Below, piece after piece: positions 34,710 through 43,591 of a stretch of DNA of 64,000 bases. The DNA comes from Ferrovibrio sp. GTDB lineage: Bacteria; Pseudomonadota; Alphaproteobacteria; Ferrovibrionales; Ferrovibrionaceae. Position 1 is the first letter of the stretch, and each line of letters starts with the position of its first letter. A program made the translations under genes and the position numbers. Under the pieces are notes generated by a model. It did not search any database and had not been told where the DNA came from. It was given only the letters and a program-made list of their open reading frames with translations. The stretch is from assembly GCA_017991315.1 (NCBI GenBank), contig JAGOQS010000003.1:124001-188000 (forward strand). The letters run 5' to 3'.

Positions 34710-36359
34710 TCAGGTCAGGTTGATGGCGTAGACCGCCTGCGGCTCCTGGAAGCCCTTCAGCGTGTAGTCGCCAAGCGCGGTGAACACGATGCCGGCATTG
34801 GCGCAGGCCTCGTGCACCGTGGCCGAGGTGGTGATCTGGCCGGGGATGGCAAGGCCGCAGACGCGGGCGGCAAGCTGCACGGTCGAGCCAAACAGGTCGT
34901 CGCCGGCCTTGATCGGCTTGCCCGCCGATAGCCCGATGCGCAGCTTCAGCGGCAGGGCCGGCATGATCTCGTTATGCACGCGCACTTCGCCCTGGATCTG
35001 CAGGGCGGCACGCACGGCTTCGAGCGCGCGGTCGAAAGCCACCATGGCGCCATCGCCGGTATGCTTCACCCAGCGGCCGTTATGGTCCTCGATCGACTGC
35101 CGCACGATGCGGTCATGCGCCTGCACCAGCTCCATCTGCATGCTGTCGCCGTGGAGCTGGGTGAATTCGGTGGAGCCGACGATATCGGTGAACATCACCA
35201 CCACCTGCTCGACGGCGCGGCCATCGCTGCGGCTGAGCCAGCGCTCCACCAGGGCCGGTCCGCCGGGCAGGCCCTGATCCAGCCGGCCATCCCAGGTCAG
35301 GCCGGCCTTGTACATTTCCATGTAGCGCGGCTCGGCGAGATAATCGTCGATGATGCCGGCGAAGCGCCGCGCGCCAGCGGCATCGCCGAACAATTCCGCC
35401 AGGCTATGGGCCAGCACGTAGCGCTGCTCATGCGGCTGCCATTGCTTCAGCTTGCCCGATTGCTCGCACAGGCCGGCGAGAAAGAGATGCAGGCCAAAGC
35501 GCATATGGCCGGTGATCTGGCCGTTCTCAGCCGCCCTCGGCAGGCCGAGCAGCTTGGCCATCCAGGCCCGGGTGAGCAGCACAAAGCCCTGCATCACGGT
35601 GCCGAGCGAGTGGTGCCGCTCCGCCGTCACCAGGCTGGCTGCGTCTTCGGGGTCGAGCTGCACCAGGGCTTCCGGCTCGGGCTCCGGCTCGCTCAAGGCG
35701 GGCTCGAGCGCGGCCACCGCTTCTGGCTGGGTCAGCGGCACGGCGACCGGCACCATTCCGGCGGGCTGCTGTTTCTCGGCTTCGCTTAAGAATCGGAAAA
35801 GCTGGCTCAGGATGCGGCTGCGCTCATCGGGGGCGGAAGCCAGCAGGCCAAGGCCGAGGGCCGCCGCGACGGAGAAGCCGCCGGCCAGGCCGGTGAGCAT
35901 GGTGGTGGAAACGAAGCCAGCGGCGCCGGCGGCTTTCAGCAGCAAGGCCAGGATCGCCAGGGCGCCAATCACCAGGGCCGCCAGCAGCACCGCCACCGCC
36001 TGCCGCCCGCGCGGCGATAGCGGTTCGGGCTGAGCCAGGGCGTCGCTGCCGGGTGCTGGCTGGCTGGCGCCCGGCGTTACCCGCGCCTGGGCCCCCGGTA
36101 TGCTGCGCGCTGCCACGCGGCTTGGCGGCGGCCGGGTCGGCAGCGTATCGACCTTTTTCTTGTTGGCGATCTTGCGCTCGCGCTGGCCGCCCTCATCGTC
36201 GTGGGTTTCTTCCACCACGCGGTAGGCCAGCACATGCTTCTCGCGATACATGAACTCGGCATATTCCACCGCCGGCTCGCGCTGGTGGCTTTTGAATTGC
36301 CGCACCAGTTGCCAGCGGTAATCGGCGAAGATGTAGACGTCGTAGACTGTCTCGCTCAT
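34710..36359 (-). CDS. Class III adenylate/guanylate cyclase with membrane segments
   Basis: A 549-residue protein with a small N-terminal part (about 1-60), a linker, two membrane helices (about 120-175), a cytoplasmic region and a C-terminal class III cyclase domain (387-549). Metal-binding Asp392 (FTDIVGST) and Asp436 (KHTGDG), base-recognition Lys432 and Asp488 (GDDLFG) and transition-state Arg499 are present. The transition-state Asn is replaced by Gln495 (in VQLAAR). Lys plus Asp favours ATP, so cAMP is the likely product. It is the third gene of a possible unit with the DUF2256 and photolyase genes (31 nt gap). Confidence 0.85.
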   Translation of the reverse strand: MSETVYDVYIFADYRWQLVRQFKSHQREPAVEYAEFMYREKHVLAYRVVEETHDDEGGQRERKIANKKKVDTLPTRPPPSRVAARSIPGAQARVTPGASQPAPGSDALAQPEPLSPRGRQAVAVLLAALVIGALAILALLLKAAGAAGFVSTTMLTGLAGGFSVAAALGLGLLASAPDERSRILSQLFRFLSEAEKQQPAGMVPVAVPLTQPEAVAALEPALSEPEPEPEALVQLDPEDAASLVTAERHHSLGTVMQGFVLLTRAWMAKLLGLPRAAENGQITGHMRFGLHLFLAGLCEQSGKLKQWQPHEQRYVLAHSLAELFGDAAGARRFAGIIDDYLAEPRYMEMYKAGLTWDGRLDQGLPGGPALVERWLSRSDGRAVEQVVVMFTDIVGSTEFTQLHGDSMQMELVQAHDRIVRQSIEDHNGRWVKHTGDGAMVAFDRALEAVRAALQIQGEVRVHNEIMPALPLKLRIGLSAGKPIKAGDDLFGSTVQLAARVCGLAIPGQITTSATVHEACANAGIVFTALGDYTLKGFQEPQAVYAINLT

Positions 36360-36390
36360 GGCGCGGCAATCTAACGGTTGTAGTTCCCGC

Positions 36391-37929
36391 CTACAATCGG
36401 TCGATTTTGTTCAGGCATTGCGCGGCCCGATCACGCAAGTCTGCCTGCCGTTCGGCGCTGAAGCGGGCCCAGTTGCGATAGGGCATGGCGAGGCGTGGAT
36501 TGCCGGCGAGCTTGCCCTGGTTGCGGGCAAGGAAGTCCCAGTAAAGCGCGTTGAACGGGCAAGCCCTCGGTCCAGTGGATTGCGCCACGTCATATGTGCA
36601 ACCACGGCAATAATCGGATTGGCGCTGGATGTATTTGCCGGAACTGGCATAGGGCTTCGAGGCCATGCGGCCACCATCGGCGAAAAGCGCCATGCCATGG
36701 GTGTTGGGCAATTCCACCCATTCGAAGGCATCGGCATAGACGGCGAGGTACCAAGCCTGCACCTGCTTTGGCGCCAGCCCGGCCAGCAGCGCGAAATTGC
36801 CGATCACCATCAGGCGCTGGATATGGTGGGCATAGGCTTGGCGCAGGGTGTCCCCGATGGCATGGCGCAGGCAGTTCATGCCGGTTTCGCCGGTCCAGAA
36901 AAATGCCGGCAAGGGGCGCTGGGCATCCAGCGCGTTGCTGTCGCCATAACCCGGCATATCCAGCCAGTAGAGGCCATGGACATATTCGCGCCAGCCAAGA
37001 ATCTGGCGGATGAAGCCTTCGGCGGCATTCAGTTTCACGCGGCCTTTGCGGTATGCCGTTTCGGCGGCACGGATCACCTGCAACGGGTCCAGCAGCCCCA
37101 CATTGATGTAGGGCGACAGCACGCTGTGAAACAGCAACGGCTCCTCTGCCGCCATGGCATCCTGGTAGTCGCCGAAATCAGGCAGGGCATGGGCGATGAA
37201 CCAATCCAGCGCCGCCTCGGCCTCTACTCGCGTCACCGCCCAGCGGAAAGGTTCGAGCTGGCCGTAATGATGCGGGAAGCGGGCGCGCACCAGGTCCAGC
37301 ACGCTGCGCGTGATGGCGTCGGGGGCGGGGGCAGGGCGCTGCGGGATGACCAGCCCCTTGGGCAACGCCTTGCGGTTCTCGGCATCGAAATTCCACTGGC
37401 CGCCTTCCGGTTCGCCGGTGGCATCCAGCAGCACCTGATGCCGGCGCCGCATGGCACGATAAAAAAATTCCATGCGCAATTGCTGCTTGCCCTCAGCCCA
37501 ACGGGCAAAGGCCGCACGGCTGCACAGGAAGCGGTCGTCATCACGGATTTCCACCGGCAGGTTCAATTCATCGCCCCAGCGCCGCATGGCATGATCCAGG
37601 CGCCATTCCGCCGGCTCGGTCAGGACCAGCCGGAGCGCTTGCAACTGCGCGGCAAATCTTTGCGCTTCGCCAAACAGGCTGCCGCTGTTGGCCGGGTCAT
37701 CAAGGCGGGTGTAATGCACCGTGAAGCCACGGCCGCGTAGTTCTTCGGCGAAATGCCGCATGGCGGAAAAGATGAAGGCAATTTTCTGCGGATGATGCGG
37801 CACATAACTGGCCTCCTGCATCACTTCGGCCATCAGGATCTGGTCATGCGCCGGCTCGGCATCGCGCAGGCTGGAAAGCGCCAAGCTTAGTTGATCGCCG
37901 AGCACCAGGCGCAGGCTGGCGATGGTCAT
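36391..37929 (-). CDS. FeS-type cryptochrome/photolyase (FeS-BCP, PhrB-like)
   Basis: A 512-residue flavoprotein of the bacterial cryptochrome/(6-4) photolyase class. The N-terminal half ([10 protein letters not shown], then [20 protein letters not shown]-like) is typical of this class, and the C-terminal half carries [11 protein letters not shown] and the four-cysteine cluster site around DYCRGCTYD...RACPFN, which holds the iron-sulfur cluster. Family members repair UV-induced (6-4) photoproducts or act as blue-light sensors. The ATG at 37929 overlaps the stop of the DUF2256 gene in ATGA, so the two are coupled. An upstream in-frame start is only a frame running through that gene. Confidence 0.92.
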   Translation of the reverse strand: MTIASLRLVLGDQLSLALSSLRDAEPAHDQILMAEVMQEASYVPHHPQKIAFIFSAMRHFAEELRGRGFTVHYTRLDDPANSGSLFGEAQRFAAQLQALRLVLTEPAEWRLDHAMRRWGDELNLPVEIRDDDRFLCSRAAFARWAEGKQQLRMEFFYRAMRRRHQVLLDATGEPEGGQWNFDAENRKALPKGLVIPQRPAPAPDAITRSVLDLVRARFPHHYGQLEPFRWAVTRVEAEAALDWFIAHALPDFGDYQDAMAAEEPLLFHSVLSPYINVGLLDPLQVIRAAETAYRKGRVKLNAAEGFIRQILGWREYVHGLYWLDMPGYGDSNALDAQRPLPAFFWTGETGMNCLRHAIGDTLRQAYAHHIQRLMVIGNFALLAGLAPKQVQAWYLAVYADAFEWVELPNTHGMALFADGGRMASKPYASSGKYIQRQSDYCRGCTYDVAQSTGPRACPFNALYWDFLARNQGKLAGNPRLAMPYRNWARFSAERQADLRDRAAQCLNKIDRL

Positions 37930-38081
37930 GGCGCCGCCTTGCGCCCAGGGCTGCCGCGCTTGCGGCAGCCATCCGAGCAATAGCGTACCTGCTCCCAGTC
38001 CCGGGCCCATTTACGCCGCCAGGCGAAAGGCCGCTGGCAAGCTGCGCAGAGCTTGCTTGGCAGATGCGGCTTGCGGTGCAT
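37926..38081 (-). CDS. DUF2256 small zinc-ribbon-like protein
   Basis: A 51-residue protein, [20 protein letters not shown] followed by a [19 protein letters not shown] region, with two Cys pairs (12, 15 and 35, 39) and an Arg/Trp-rich middle. This is the DUF2256 pattern, a likely metal-binding mini-protein nearly always found next to or fused to photolyase/cryptochrome genes. It shares a 4-base overlap with the photolyase gene. Its role is unknown; assistance to the photolyase is inferred from context. A longer frame in another phase covers the same bases and is spurious. Confidence 0.88.
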   Translation of the reverse strand: MHRKPHLPSKLCAACQRPFAWRRKWARDWEQVRYCSDGCRKRGSPGRKAAP

Positions 38082-38158
38082 GTCACTCTCCCGTCATCGC
38101 CGGCATCTTGCTGCCGCGGCGCTTCCGGCTATGATTTGCCGCAGCGGAGGAATTCAAC

Positions 38159-39097
38159 ATGCGCGTCATCCTGGCTCTCGTCCTTGTACTCGTCATCGGT
38201 TGCCTGGGCCGGCCCGTTCTGGCGCAGGGCAGTTGGAGCTTTGTTGCGCTCGGCGACATGCCCTACCAGGACCGCGACATCCCCGACATGGAGACCCTGT
38301 TCGACGCCATCAACGCCGAGAAGCCGCGCTTCTCGGTGCATGTCGGCGATACCAAGGCCAGCCATACCGCCTGCGGCGAAGCCTGGAACAAGCGGGTGCA
38401 GACCTGGTTCGCGATGTTTCAGGCGCCGCTGATTTATACGCCGGGGGACAACGAGTGGACCGATTGCCATCGCGCAAATCCGCCCAGCGACCCGAATGAG
38501 GAATTGAAGCTGCTGCGGCGCATGTTCTTCCAGCGCCCGGACAGCCTGGGCGCCAGGCCGATGCCGCTGGAGCGCCAGAGCAATGCTTACCCCGAGAACC
38601 AGGCCTGGCGCACGGACGGCATCCGCTTCGGCACGCTGCATGTGGTCGGCAGCTTCAACAACATGCGCCGGGACCGTGCCGAATATGCTGCCCGCAACGA
38701 TGCCAACCTGAGCTGGCTGCGGCAGCTTTTCTCTTCTGCCCGTGGCGACCGCGCGCTGGTGCTCTTCATGCAGGCCGACCTCTGGTACACGATCGACAAC
38801 GGCAAGGGCTCGCGCGACGGCATGGACGATCTGATGAAGCTGCTGGAGGAGGAGACGCGACGCTTCCAGAAGCCGGTATTGCTGGTGCATGGCGACAGCC
38901 ATGAATGCGTGATCCAGCCGGCAGCGCCGGGCTTCGGCCCCGATGCGGCGCCAATCCCCAATCTGCTACGGGTGGAAGTGCCCGGCGACAGCATCGTTGA
39001 TGCGTTGAAAATCACCGTCAGCCAGGACGCAGCGCAGCCCTTCAGCATCAAGCCGGTGATGGGCGTGGCGCGCAACTGCGCCCCGAAGAAGAAGTAG
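38159..39097 (+). CDS. Exported metallophosphoesterase-like protein
   Basis: A 312-residue protein with a signal peptide (cleavage near VLA-QG, residue 22-23). The mature part has FVALGDMPY, SVHVGDTKASH, YTPGDNEWTDC and LLVHGDSHE in the order of the metal-binding motifs of calcineurin-like phosphoesterases (D-x-H / GD / GDN-E / GHxH). The first motif lacks the usual His, so activity is uncertain. Two cysteines (in TACGEAW and TDCHR) could form a disulfide. I recall such proteins annotated only as hypothetical. It diverges from the DUF2256-photolyase genes and ends 19 nt before the convergent purU. Confidence 0.7.
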   Translation: MRVILALVLVLVIGCLGRPVLAQGSWSFVALGDMPYQDRDIPDMETLFDAINAEKPRFSVHVGDTKASHTACGEAWNKRVQTWFAMFQAPLIYTPGDNEWTDCHRANPPSDPNEELKLLRRMFFQRPDSLGARPMPLERQSNAYPENQAWRTDGIRFGTLHVVGSFNNMRRDRAEYAARNDANLSWLRQLFSSARGDRALVLFMQADLWYTIDNGKGSRDGMDDLMKLLEEETRRFQKPVLLVHGDSHECVIQPAAPGFGPDAAPIPNLLRVEVPGDSIVDALKITVSQDAAQPFSIKPVMGVARNCAPKKK

Positions 39098-39116
39098 CTG
39101 AAAAATGCCGGGGCGT

Positions 39117-39971
39117 TCAGCCCCGGAAAATTACGGTCTTGCTGCCGTTGACGAAGATGCGGTGCTCGACGTGGTAGCCAACCGCACGCGCCAGCACCAG
39201 GCTTTCGATATCGCGGCCCTGGGCGGCCAGCCGCTCCGGCGAATAGGAGTGATCGACGCGCGCCACTTCCTGTTCGATGATCGGGCCTTCGTCGAGATCG
39301 CTGGTGACGTAATGCGCCGTGGCGCCAATCAGCTTCACGCCGCGCTTATGCGCCTGGCTGTAGGGCGCGGCACCCTTGAAGCTCGGCAGGAAGGAATGGT
39401 GGATGTTGATGACGCGGCCCTGCAGGTCGGCGCAGAGTTCGGGCGACAACACCTGCATGTAGCGCGCCAGCACCACCAGGTCGATGCGCTCCTCGCGGAT
39501 GATGTCGCGCAGGCGCTGTTCCTGCGCCGCCTTGTTGTCGCGTGTCACCGGCAGGTAATGATACGGGATGTCATGGGCCGCAGCGCGCTGGTACCATTCG
39601 CGGTGGTTCGAGACGATGGCCGGAATCTCGATCGGCAGCGCGCCGATGGAATAGCGATAGAGCAGGTCGTTCAGGCAATGGCCGAATTTCGACACCATGA
39701 TCAGCACACGCTGGCGCGCGCTTTCGTCATGGATCGCCCAGGTCATGCCGAACGGCGCCGCGACAGGGGCGAAGGCTGAGCGCACATCTTCCACCGGGCG
39801 ATGGCTCTCGGTGAGGTCGTCGATGGTCACGCGCATGAAGAACAGGCCGGTCTCGGCGGCGCCGAACTGGGCGGACTCGCGGATGTTGAAGCGCTGCTCG
39901 GCGAGGAAGCCGGACACGGCGGCAACGATGCCGGGGCGGTCCAGGCAGGACAGGGTAAGGATCAGGCCCAT
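39117..39971 (-). CDS. purU: Formyltetrahydrofolate deformylase
   Basis: A 284-residue enzyme releasing formate and tetrahydrofolate from 10-formyl-THF. An N-terminal ACT domain (1-80, LTLSCLDRPGIVAAVSGFLA) senses amino acids (Gly/Met in E. coli). The formyltransferase-like domain follows with IVSNHREW and the catalytic triad region VINIHHSFLPSFKGAAPY and TSDLDEGPI, supplying Asn189, His191 or 192 and Asp225 or 227. Length and motifs match PurU. It is a single gene between a convergent and a parallel neighbour; folate one-carbon balance is the expected role. Confidence 0.95.
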   Translation of the reverse strand: MGLILTLSCLDRPGIVAAVSGFLAEQRFNIRESAQFGAAETGLFFMRVTIDDLTESHRPVEDVRSAFAPVAAPFGMTWAIHDESARQRVLIMVSKFGHCLNDLLYRYSIGALPIEIPAIVSNHREWYQRAAAHDIPYHYLPVTRDNKAAQEQRLRDIIREERIDLVVLARYMQVLSPELCADLQGRVINIHHSFLPSFKGAAPYSQAHKRGVKLIGATAHYVTSDLDEGPIIEQEVARVDHSYSPERLAAQGRDIESLVLARAVGYHVEHRIFVNGSKTVIFRG

Positions 39972-40011
39972 GGAGCTTTGCTGATAAGTGGGGGGGCTGG
40001 TGGAGGAGGGG

Positions 40012-40464
40012 TCAGGTCAGCTTGCGGACGGCGGGATCGGAATTCGGCTTCGCCTTGGCGCTTTGCAGCGCCGCCACAATGCGCTCGAAGAAATTGCGCG
40101 CCTGGGGCGGCTTGGCGACGAAACCGTTGATACGCATCTTGCGCACCCGTTGCAAGGTTTCCGGGTCGGTACGGCCAGACATGATGATGATCGGGATATT
40201 CTGGTCGATGCCGCGCTCGCCGCTGCGGATGCGGTCGATCAGGTCGAACCCATCCATGATCGGCATGATCAGGTCCACCAGCAGCAGGTCGATCGGGGTT
40301 TCCGAGGCCTTGAGCAGCGAGAGGGCTTCCTCGCCATTGGTGGCTTCCAGCACCTGGCCGAAGGAGAATTGCTGCAGCAGCCGCAGCGCGATCTGGCGCG
40401 ACACATTATCGTCGTCGACAATCATGATCCGCCGCACCCGCAGGTCCACCGGCAGGCGGGTCAT
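40012..40464 (-). CDS. Receiver-only response regulator
   Basis: A 150-residue receiver domain with acidic pocket Asp17-Asp19 (IVDDD), phospho-acceptor Asp64 (LLVDLIMP) and the switch Ser/Thr in IIMSGRTD. There is no output domain; a short charged tail follows the fold. The start is unclear: ATG 40464 lies 10 residues before the first strand, but a GTG at 40494 or an ATG at 40584 is possible and none has a good ribosome site. It is divergent from an uncharacterised gene at 40653. As a stand-alone receiver it may act by protein-protein contact, like CheY or DivK. Confidence 0.8.
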   Translation of the reverse strand: MTRLPVDLRVRRIMIVDDDNVSRQIALRLLQQFSFGQVLEATNGEEALSLLKASETPIDLLLVDLIMPIMDGFDLIDRIRSGERGIDQNIPIIIMSGRTDPETLQRVRKMRINGFVAKPPQARNFFERIVAALQSAKAKPNSDPAVRKLT

Positions 40465-40652
40465 ATTATCGAAGGCAGGCAGGCGGGAATTCACGGTCGT
40501 TGCCGGCGTCGCTTTGGTTAGGGCTGGGTTAACAATCCCTGAGTGTGGAAGACCCGCGCGATAATTGCAAGATTTGCCTCGCATCTTTGGCGGGGGCTTC
40601 CTATGCTCAAAAAAGGTGCGAATCCCAAGGCCCCGAGGAGGAGGCCAGTCCG

Positions 40653-41423
40653 ATGTTCAATGCCGGTCCCGAGTATCTGCGCAAGATGTCCAACATGGTG
40701 CTGGATGCCCTGCTGCATGCCCTGGGCGAGAGCCTGGCCAGCCGCCCGCTCAACCTTGCCGATCTGCAACGCATCGTCGAGGCAACCAAGGACTCATCCG
40801 ATCTCGACCACTTCTACCGCGCCAGCTACCAGCAGCTCGAGCGCCTGCAGGAAGAAGAGAAGAAGCGCAATATCCGCACCAATGCCTTCGGCCGGCTGGT
40901 GGTGCACCCGCTCTCGGATCTATTCGAGGAAGGCCGGCTGGACCGCCGCGTGATCGGCAATTTCTTCTTCTTCATCCGCTCGCTGTTCGGCGACCAGGTG
41001 AGCGAATTCGCCGAGAGCTGCGCCCAGGTGGCCGAGGAATTGCGTGCCGGCGACACCCAGGAGGGCTGGGACGCCTTCTATGCCGATCCGCGCATGAAGG
41101 CAATTTTCTACACGGTGATTGCTCGCGTGGTGAAGGCGTTCCGTGCCTTCGAGGTGCGGCGCGACTGGGTGCTGAAGATCATGCAGCATGATCCGACCAG
41201 TGTCGGCCTGGCGACCAATGTGTTCATCGAGAAGGAATTCGATGGCGAACCGCTGCCCTTCGGCAATCGCGAGTTCTACACCTTCTTCGACAGCCTAGTG
41301 CGGCCGTTGCGCGACCTGCAGGGCGCCGACAAGCAGCTTTTCATCGACACCGTGGGCGAGGCCCCGGCCGAGGTGTTTGGCGACTTCATGGTCAACCTGG
41401 CCCGCTACAAGCCGGCTGATTGA
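40653..41423 (+). CDS. Conserved-looking helical protein, unknown function
   Basis: A 256-residue cytoplasmic protein, nearly all helical, with a charged middle (QLERLQEEEKKRNIRTNAFG) and several aromatic-rich helices (GNFFFFIRSLFG, IFYTVIARVVKAFRAFE). No signal peptide, membrane segment or motif that I recognise. A strong ribosome-binding run, GAGGAGGAGG, precedes the ATG, so it is a real gene; an open frame upstream to 40545 lacks such a site. It is divergent from the receiver-only regulator, with which it may share a promoter, and is followed by a palindromic repeat. A link to signalling is suggested only by position. Confidence 0.75.
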   Translation: MFNAGPEYLRKMSNMVLDALLHALGESLASRPLNLADLQRIVEATKDSSDLDHFYRASYQQLERLQEEEKKRNIRTNAFGRLVVHPLSDLFEEGRLDRRVIGNFFFFIRSLFGDQVSEFAESCAQVAEELRAGDTQEGWDAFYADPRMKAIFYTVIARVVKAFRAFEVRRDWVLKIMQHDPTSVGLATNVFIEKEFDGEPLPFGNREFYTFFDSLVRPLRDLQGADKQLFIDTVGEAPAEVFGDFMVNLARYKPAD

Positions 41424-41490
41424 GGCTATCCGAAAACAAACGCGTAGATTGCGCGCGTAGGCGGGCCATGACGGTTAACCGTACTCCACT

Positions 41491-41563
41491 CGTCATGCCC
41501 GGCCTTGAGCCGGGCATCTCGTGCCGCCTGATAAAGATGCCCGGGTCGAGCCCGGGCATGACG
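41491..41563. repeat. Intergenic palindromic repeat (REP-like)
   Basis: Two 29-nt arms (41491-41519 and 41535-41563) are inverted near-copies with about 3 mismatches, 15 nt apart, and each arm has its own GATGCCCGGG / CCCGGGCAT dyad. The outer ends are CGTCATGCCCGG and its complement. Elements with ATGCCCGG...CCGGGCAT arms are widespread in alphaproteobacterial intergenic DNA and can act as a bidirectional terminator or mRNA stabiliser between convergent genes, as here. Confidence 0.8.
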
Positions 41564-41576
41564 CTGGTAAGTGGGC

Positions 41577-42002
41577 TTAATTTGAGTTTGCCGGCTCGCG
41601 GTGGTCGAGCTTGGCGGCGAACTGCTCGAACAATTCGCTGACGCAGCGCGCCACGGTGCGCTGGTGATTGTCGTTGAGCTGGTCGGCGGCACGCATGCAG
41701 AGATCGGCGAATTTGCGCGCGAGCTGGATCGCCTCGCGGTTCGAGTCCATGCGGATCTCGTCGAATACGGTGACAATGTAGTCGCGGGTCTGGTTGCTCT
41801 GGTGATGCGTCACCGGCCGCTCCCCCATCAGGGAGTCGAGCATGGCGTTGAAGGTCTGCGAGGTGTCAATGGCGATGGAGGCCAGGATCTTCTCGATCCG
41901 CTCGTTATCCTTGGCCGAAAGCGGGCGCGGGGAGGTGGCGGCAATGCGTTCCTTCATCTCTTGCTCGGGCAGGGCGGATTTGGAGGAAGTGCGGTTCCAC
42001 AT
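41577..42002 (-). CDS. Small helical protein, unknown function
   Basis: A 141-residue cytoplasmic protein with a predicted helical core (LSAKDNERIEKILASIAIDT, then HHQSNQTRDYIVTVFDEIRM) and a C-terminal helix with one Cys. No motif I recognise. The ATG at 42002 (MWNRTSSKSALPEQEMKERI) is chosen over an in-frame start at 42035 because it begins the conserved-looking part. It lies about 120 nt downstream of the degenerate EAL gene on the same strand and may be in its operon. It converges on the 40653 gene across a palindromic repeat. Confidence 0.6.
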   Translation of the reverse strand: MWNRTSSKSALPEQEMKERIAATSPRPLSAKDNERIEKILASIAIDTSQTFNAMLDSLMGERPVTHHQSNQTRDYIVTVFDEIRMDSNREAIQLARKFADLCMRAADQLNDNHQRTVARCVSELFEQFAAKLDHREPANSN

Positions 42003-42124
42003 GGCAATCACCTGAACATAGGGCCAGGCAGGCAACAGGCTGCGCTGCCCGCCGGGGCGGATTTCTTCGGCTCAATTCAGCATAGCACGAGACCGCCCGC
42101 CGCCCGCAAGCGGCGCGTAAACAA

Positions 42125-43375
42125 TCAGGAAATGACTTCCTTGGCGGCGCGGATCAGGTTGTCGATATGCCAGCCCTGGAACAGGCGGATACCGGCCTGC
42201 TGGCCAGCGCGCAAGGCCTCATCGGTCTCGCAGCGCGCCATGATCACCCGGTTCGGATCGGCGTCGGTGATCTTCTGCTGGATATCCTTGGCCACCCAGT
42301 CGTCGTGGTGGTCCTTGAAATAGAACAGTTTGATGAAATCTGCGCGCAGTTCCTTGCGGCCGAAAAGGCCAAGCAGGTCGGGCGTGATGCCATCGATCAG
42401 GATGCGGTAGCCGTTATTCTGCAGGAATTCGCAGGCCAGCAGGTATTCGGCGTAATCCCAGAACACGTCCCAGCGCTGCAGCTCAATGATGATCTGCTCT
42501 TTCTTGACGATGTTGCCGATGCGGCTGTCGAAATCGCGGAACTGGTCGCTCAGCACCGTCGAGACATTGAGATTGATCGAGAACGGGCCGCTGTTGCGGG
42601 TGACGAAGCCATCCAGCAGCGAGCGGAACACGCGGCTGTCCAGCGTGCGTGTCAGATACTGGAACAGGGCGCGCGAGCCGCGCAGGTTCACATTCGGCGC
42701 GATGGCCTGGCGCAATTCGTTCACGCCGACATAGATTTCCTGGAAAATTGGCTTCGGCGGCTGGTTGCCGAACACTACGGAAATCGGCTGGCGGCGCATG
42801 AATGTGGTGACATCCGCCTTCTTTAGGATGTCCTCGATCTGCTGTAGGGCGCCGGGGGTGATCGGCACGCCATCGGTGGCGCCGGCGCCCGTGCCGGCCT
42901 TGGCCAGCAGGCGCTTGCGGCGCTCGGAAAAGACGCGGAAACGCTGCGCCATCGCGTCCATCCACTCCTGGAGTTCATCCAGGTTGTGGTCGAAGCGATA
43001 CCAGCGCACGGCATTCTCGGCTTCCTCAGGGGTGAGGCCGATGGCGACGTTATTGCGGGTCAGCACATCGTCGATCTCGAGCACCATCTTTTCGAAGCTC
43101 TGCTCGAAAAAGCGCTCGGAAAGGCGGGCGAACAGCACGATGGAATAGTCGTGCAGCGTATAATAGCTGCCCTCGTATTTCGACATCAGAGAGCGGATCG
43201 CGTGCACTACGATGTTGTAGCTTTCGCGGTTGCGCTCGAAATTCTTCGGGTTGACGAACTGCATGATGGCGCAGATGCGGCCGCCAAAGATCTTGCCGCG
43301 AACAATGCGGTCGAAGTCCGTGAACATCTTTTCGTCATCGGACGCCGGCGTCGTATTATTGACCTCGCTCATCAT
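42125..43375 (-). CDS. Degenerate EAL-domain protein
   Basis: A 416-residue protein. Residues 1-190 are helical with no recognised domain. From about 195 the sequence follows the EAL fold strand by strand: RRQPISVVF, the EAL-motif strand replaced by IYVGVNEL (residues 214-221), FSINLNVS (266-272), EQIIIELQ (293-300), RILIDGIT (324-331), DFIKLFYF (346-353), an ARCETDE (380-386) and FQGWHI (399-404). The signature Glu of EAL and the DD metal pair are lost, so it should not hydrolyse c-di-GMP; it may bind it or a partner. Tandem ATG codons at 43375/43372 mark the start. Confidence 0.7.
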   Translation of the reverse strand: MMSEVNNTTPASDDEKMFTDFDRIVRGKIFGGRICAIMQFVNPKNFERNRESYNIVVHAIRSLMSKYEGSYYTLHDYSIVLFARLSERFFEQSFEKMVLEIDDVLTRNNVAIGLTPEEAENAVRWYRFDHNLDELQEWMDAMAQRFRVFSERRKRLLAKAGTGAGATDGVPITPGALQQIEDILKKADVTTFMRRQPISVVFGNQPPKPIFQEIYVGVNELRQAIAPNVNLRGSRALFQYLTRTLDSRVFRSLLDGFVTRNSGPFSINLNVSTVLSDQFRDFDSRIGNIVKKEQIIIELQRWDVFWDYAEYLLACEFLQNNGYRILIDGITPDLLGLFGRKELRADFIKLFYFKDHHDDWVAKDIQQKITDADPNRVIMARCETDEALRAGQQAGIRLFQGWHIDNLIRAAKEVIS

Positions 43376-43591
43376 CGACTCGGCCGCTTTCTCCCACCCC
43401 GGGGGCTGCACGGCGCCGCCTCCGGATGTAAAAATCCCTGTCGGCGGCACTATGACAAATTATGACCCAGCTAAAAAGCCGGATGATTTGGTTAATAACC
43501 GCTACGGGGATAATAAAGCATTAATTTCCCCCAGACTGGTGGAAATCACGGCTATGTGACACACGCAGAGCCTGGGTGTTCGCCTGGGCCG

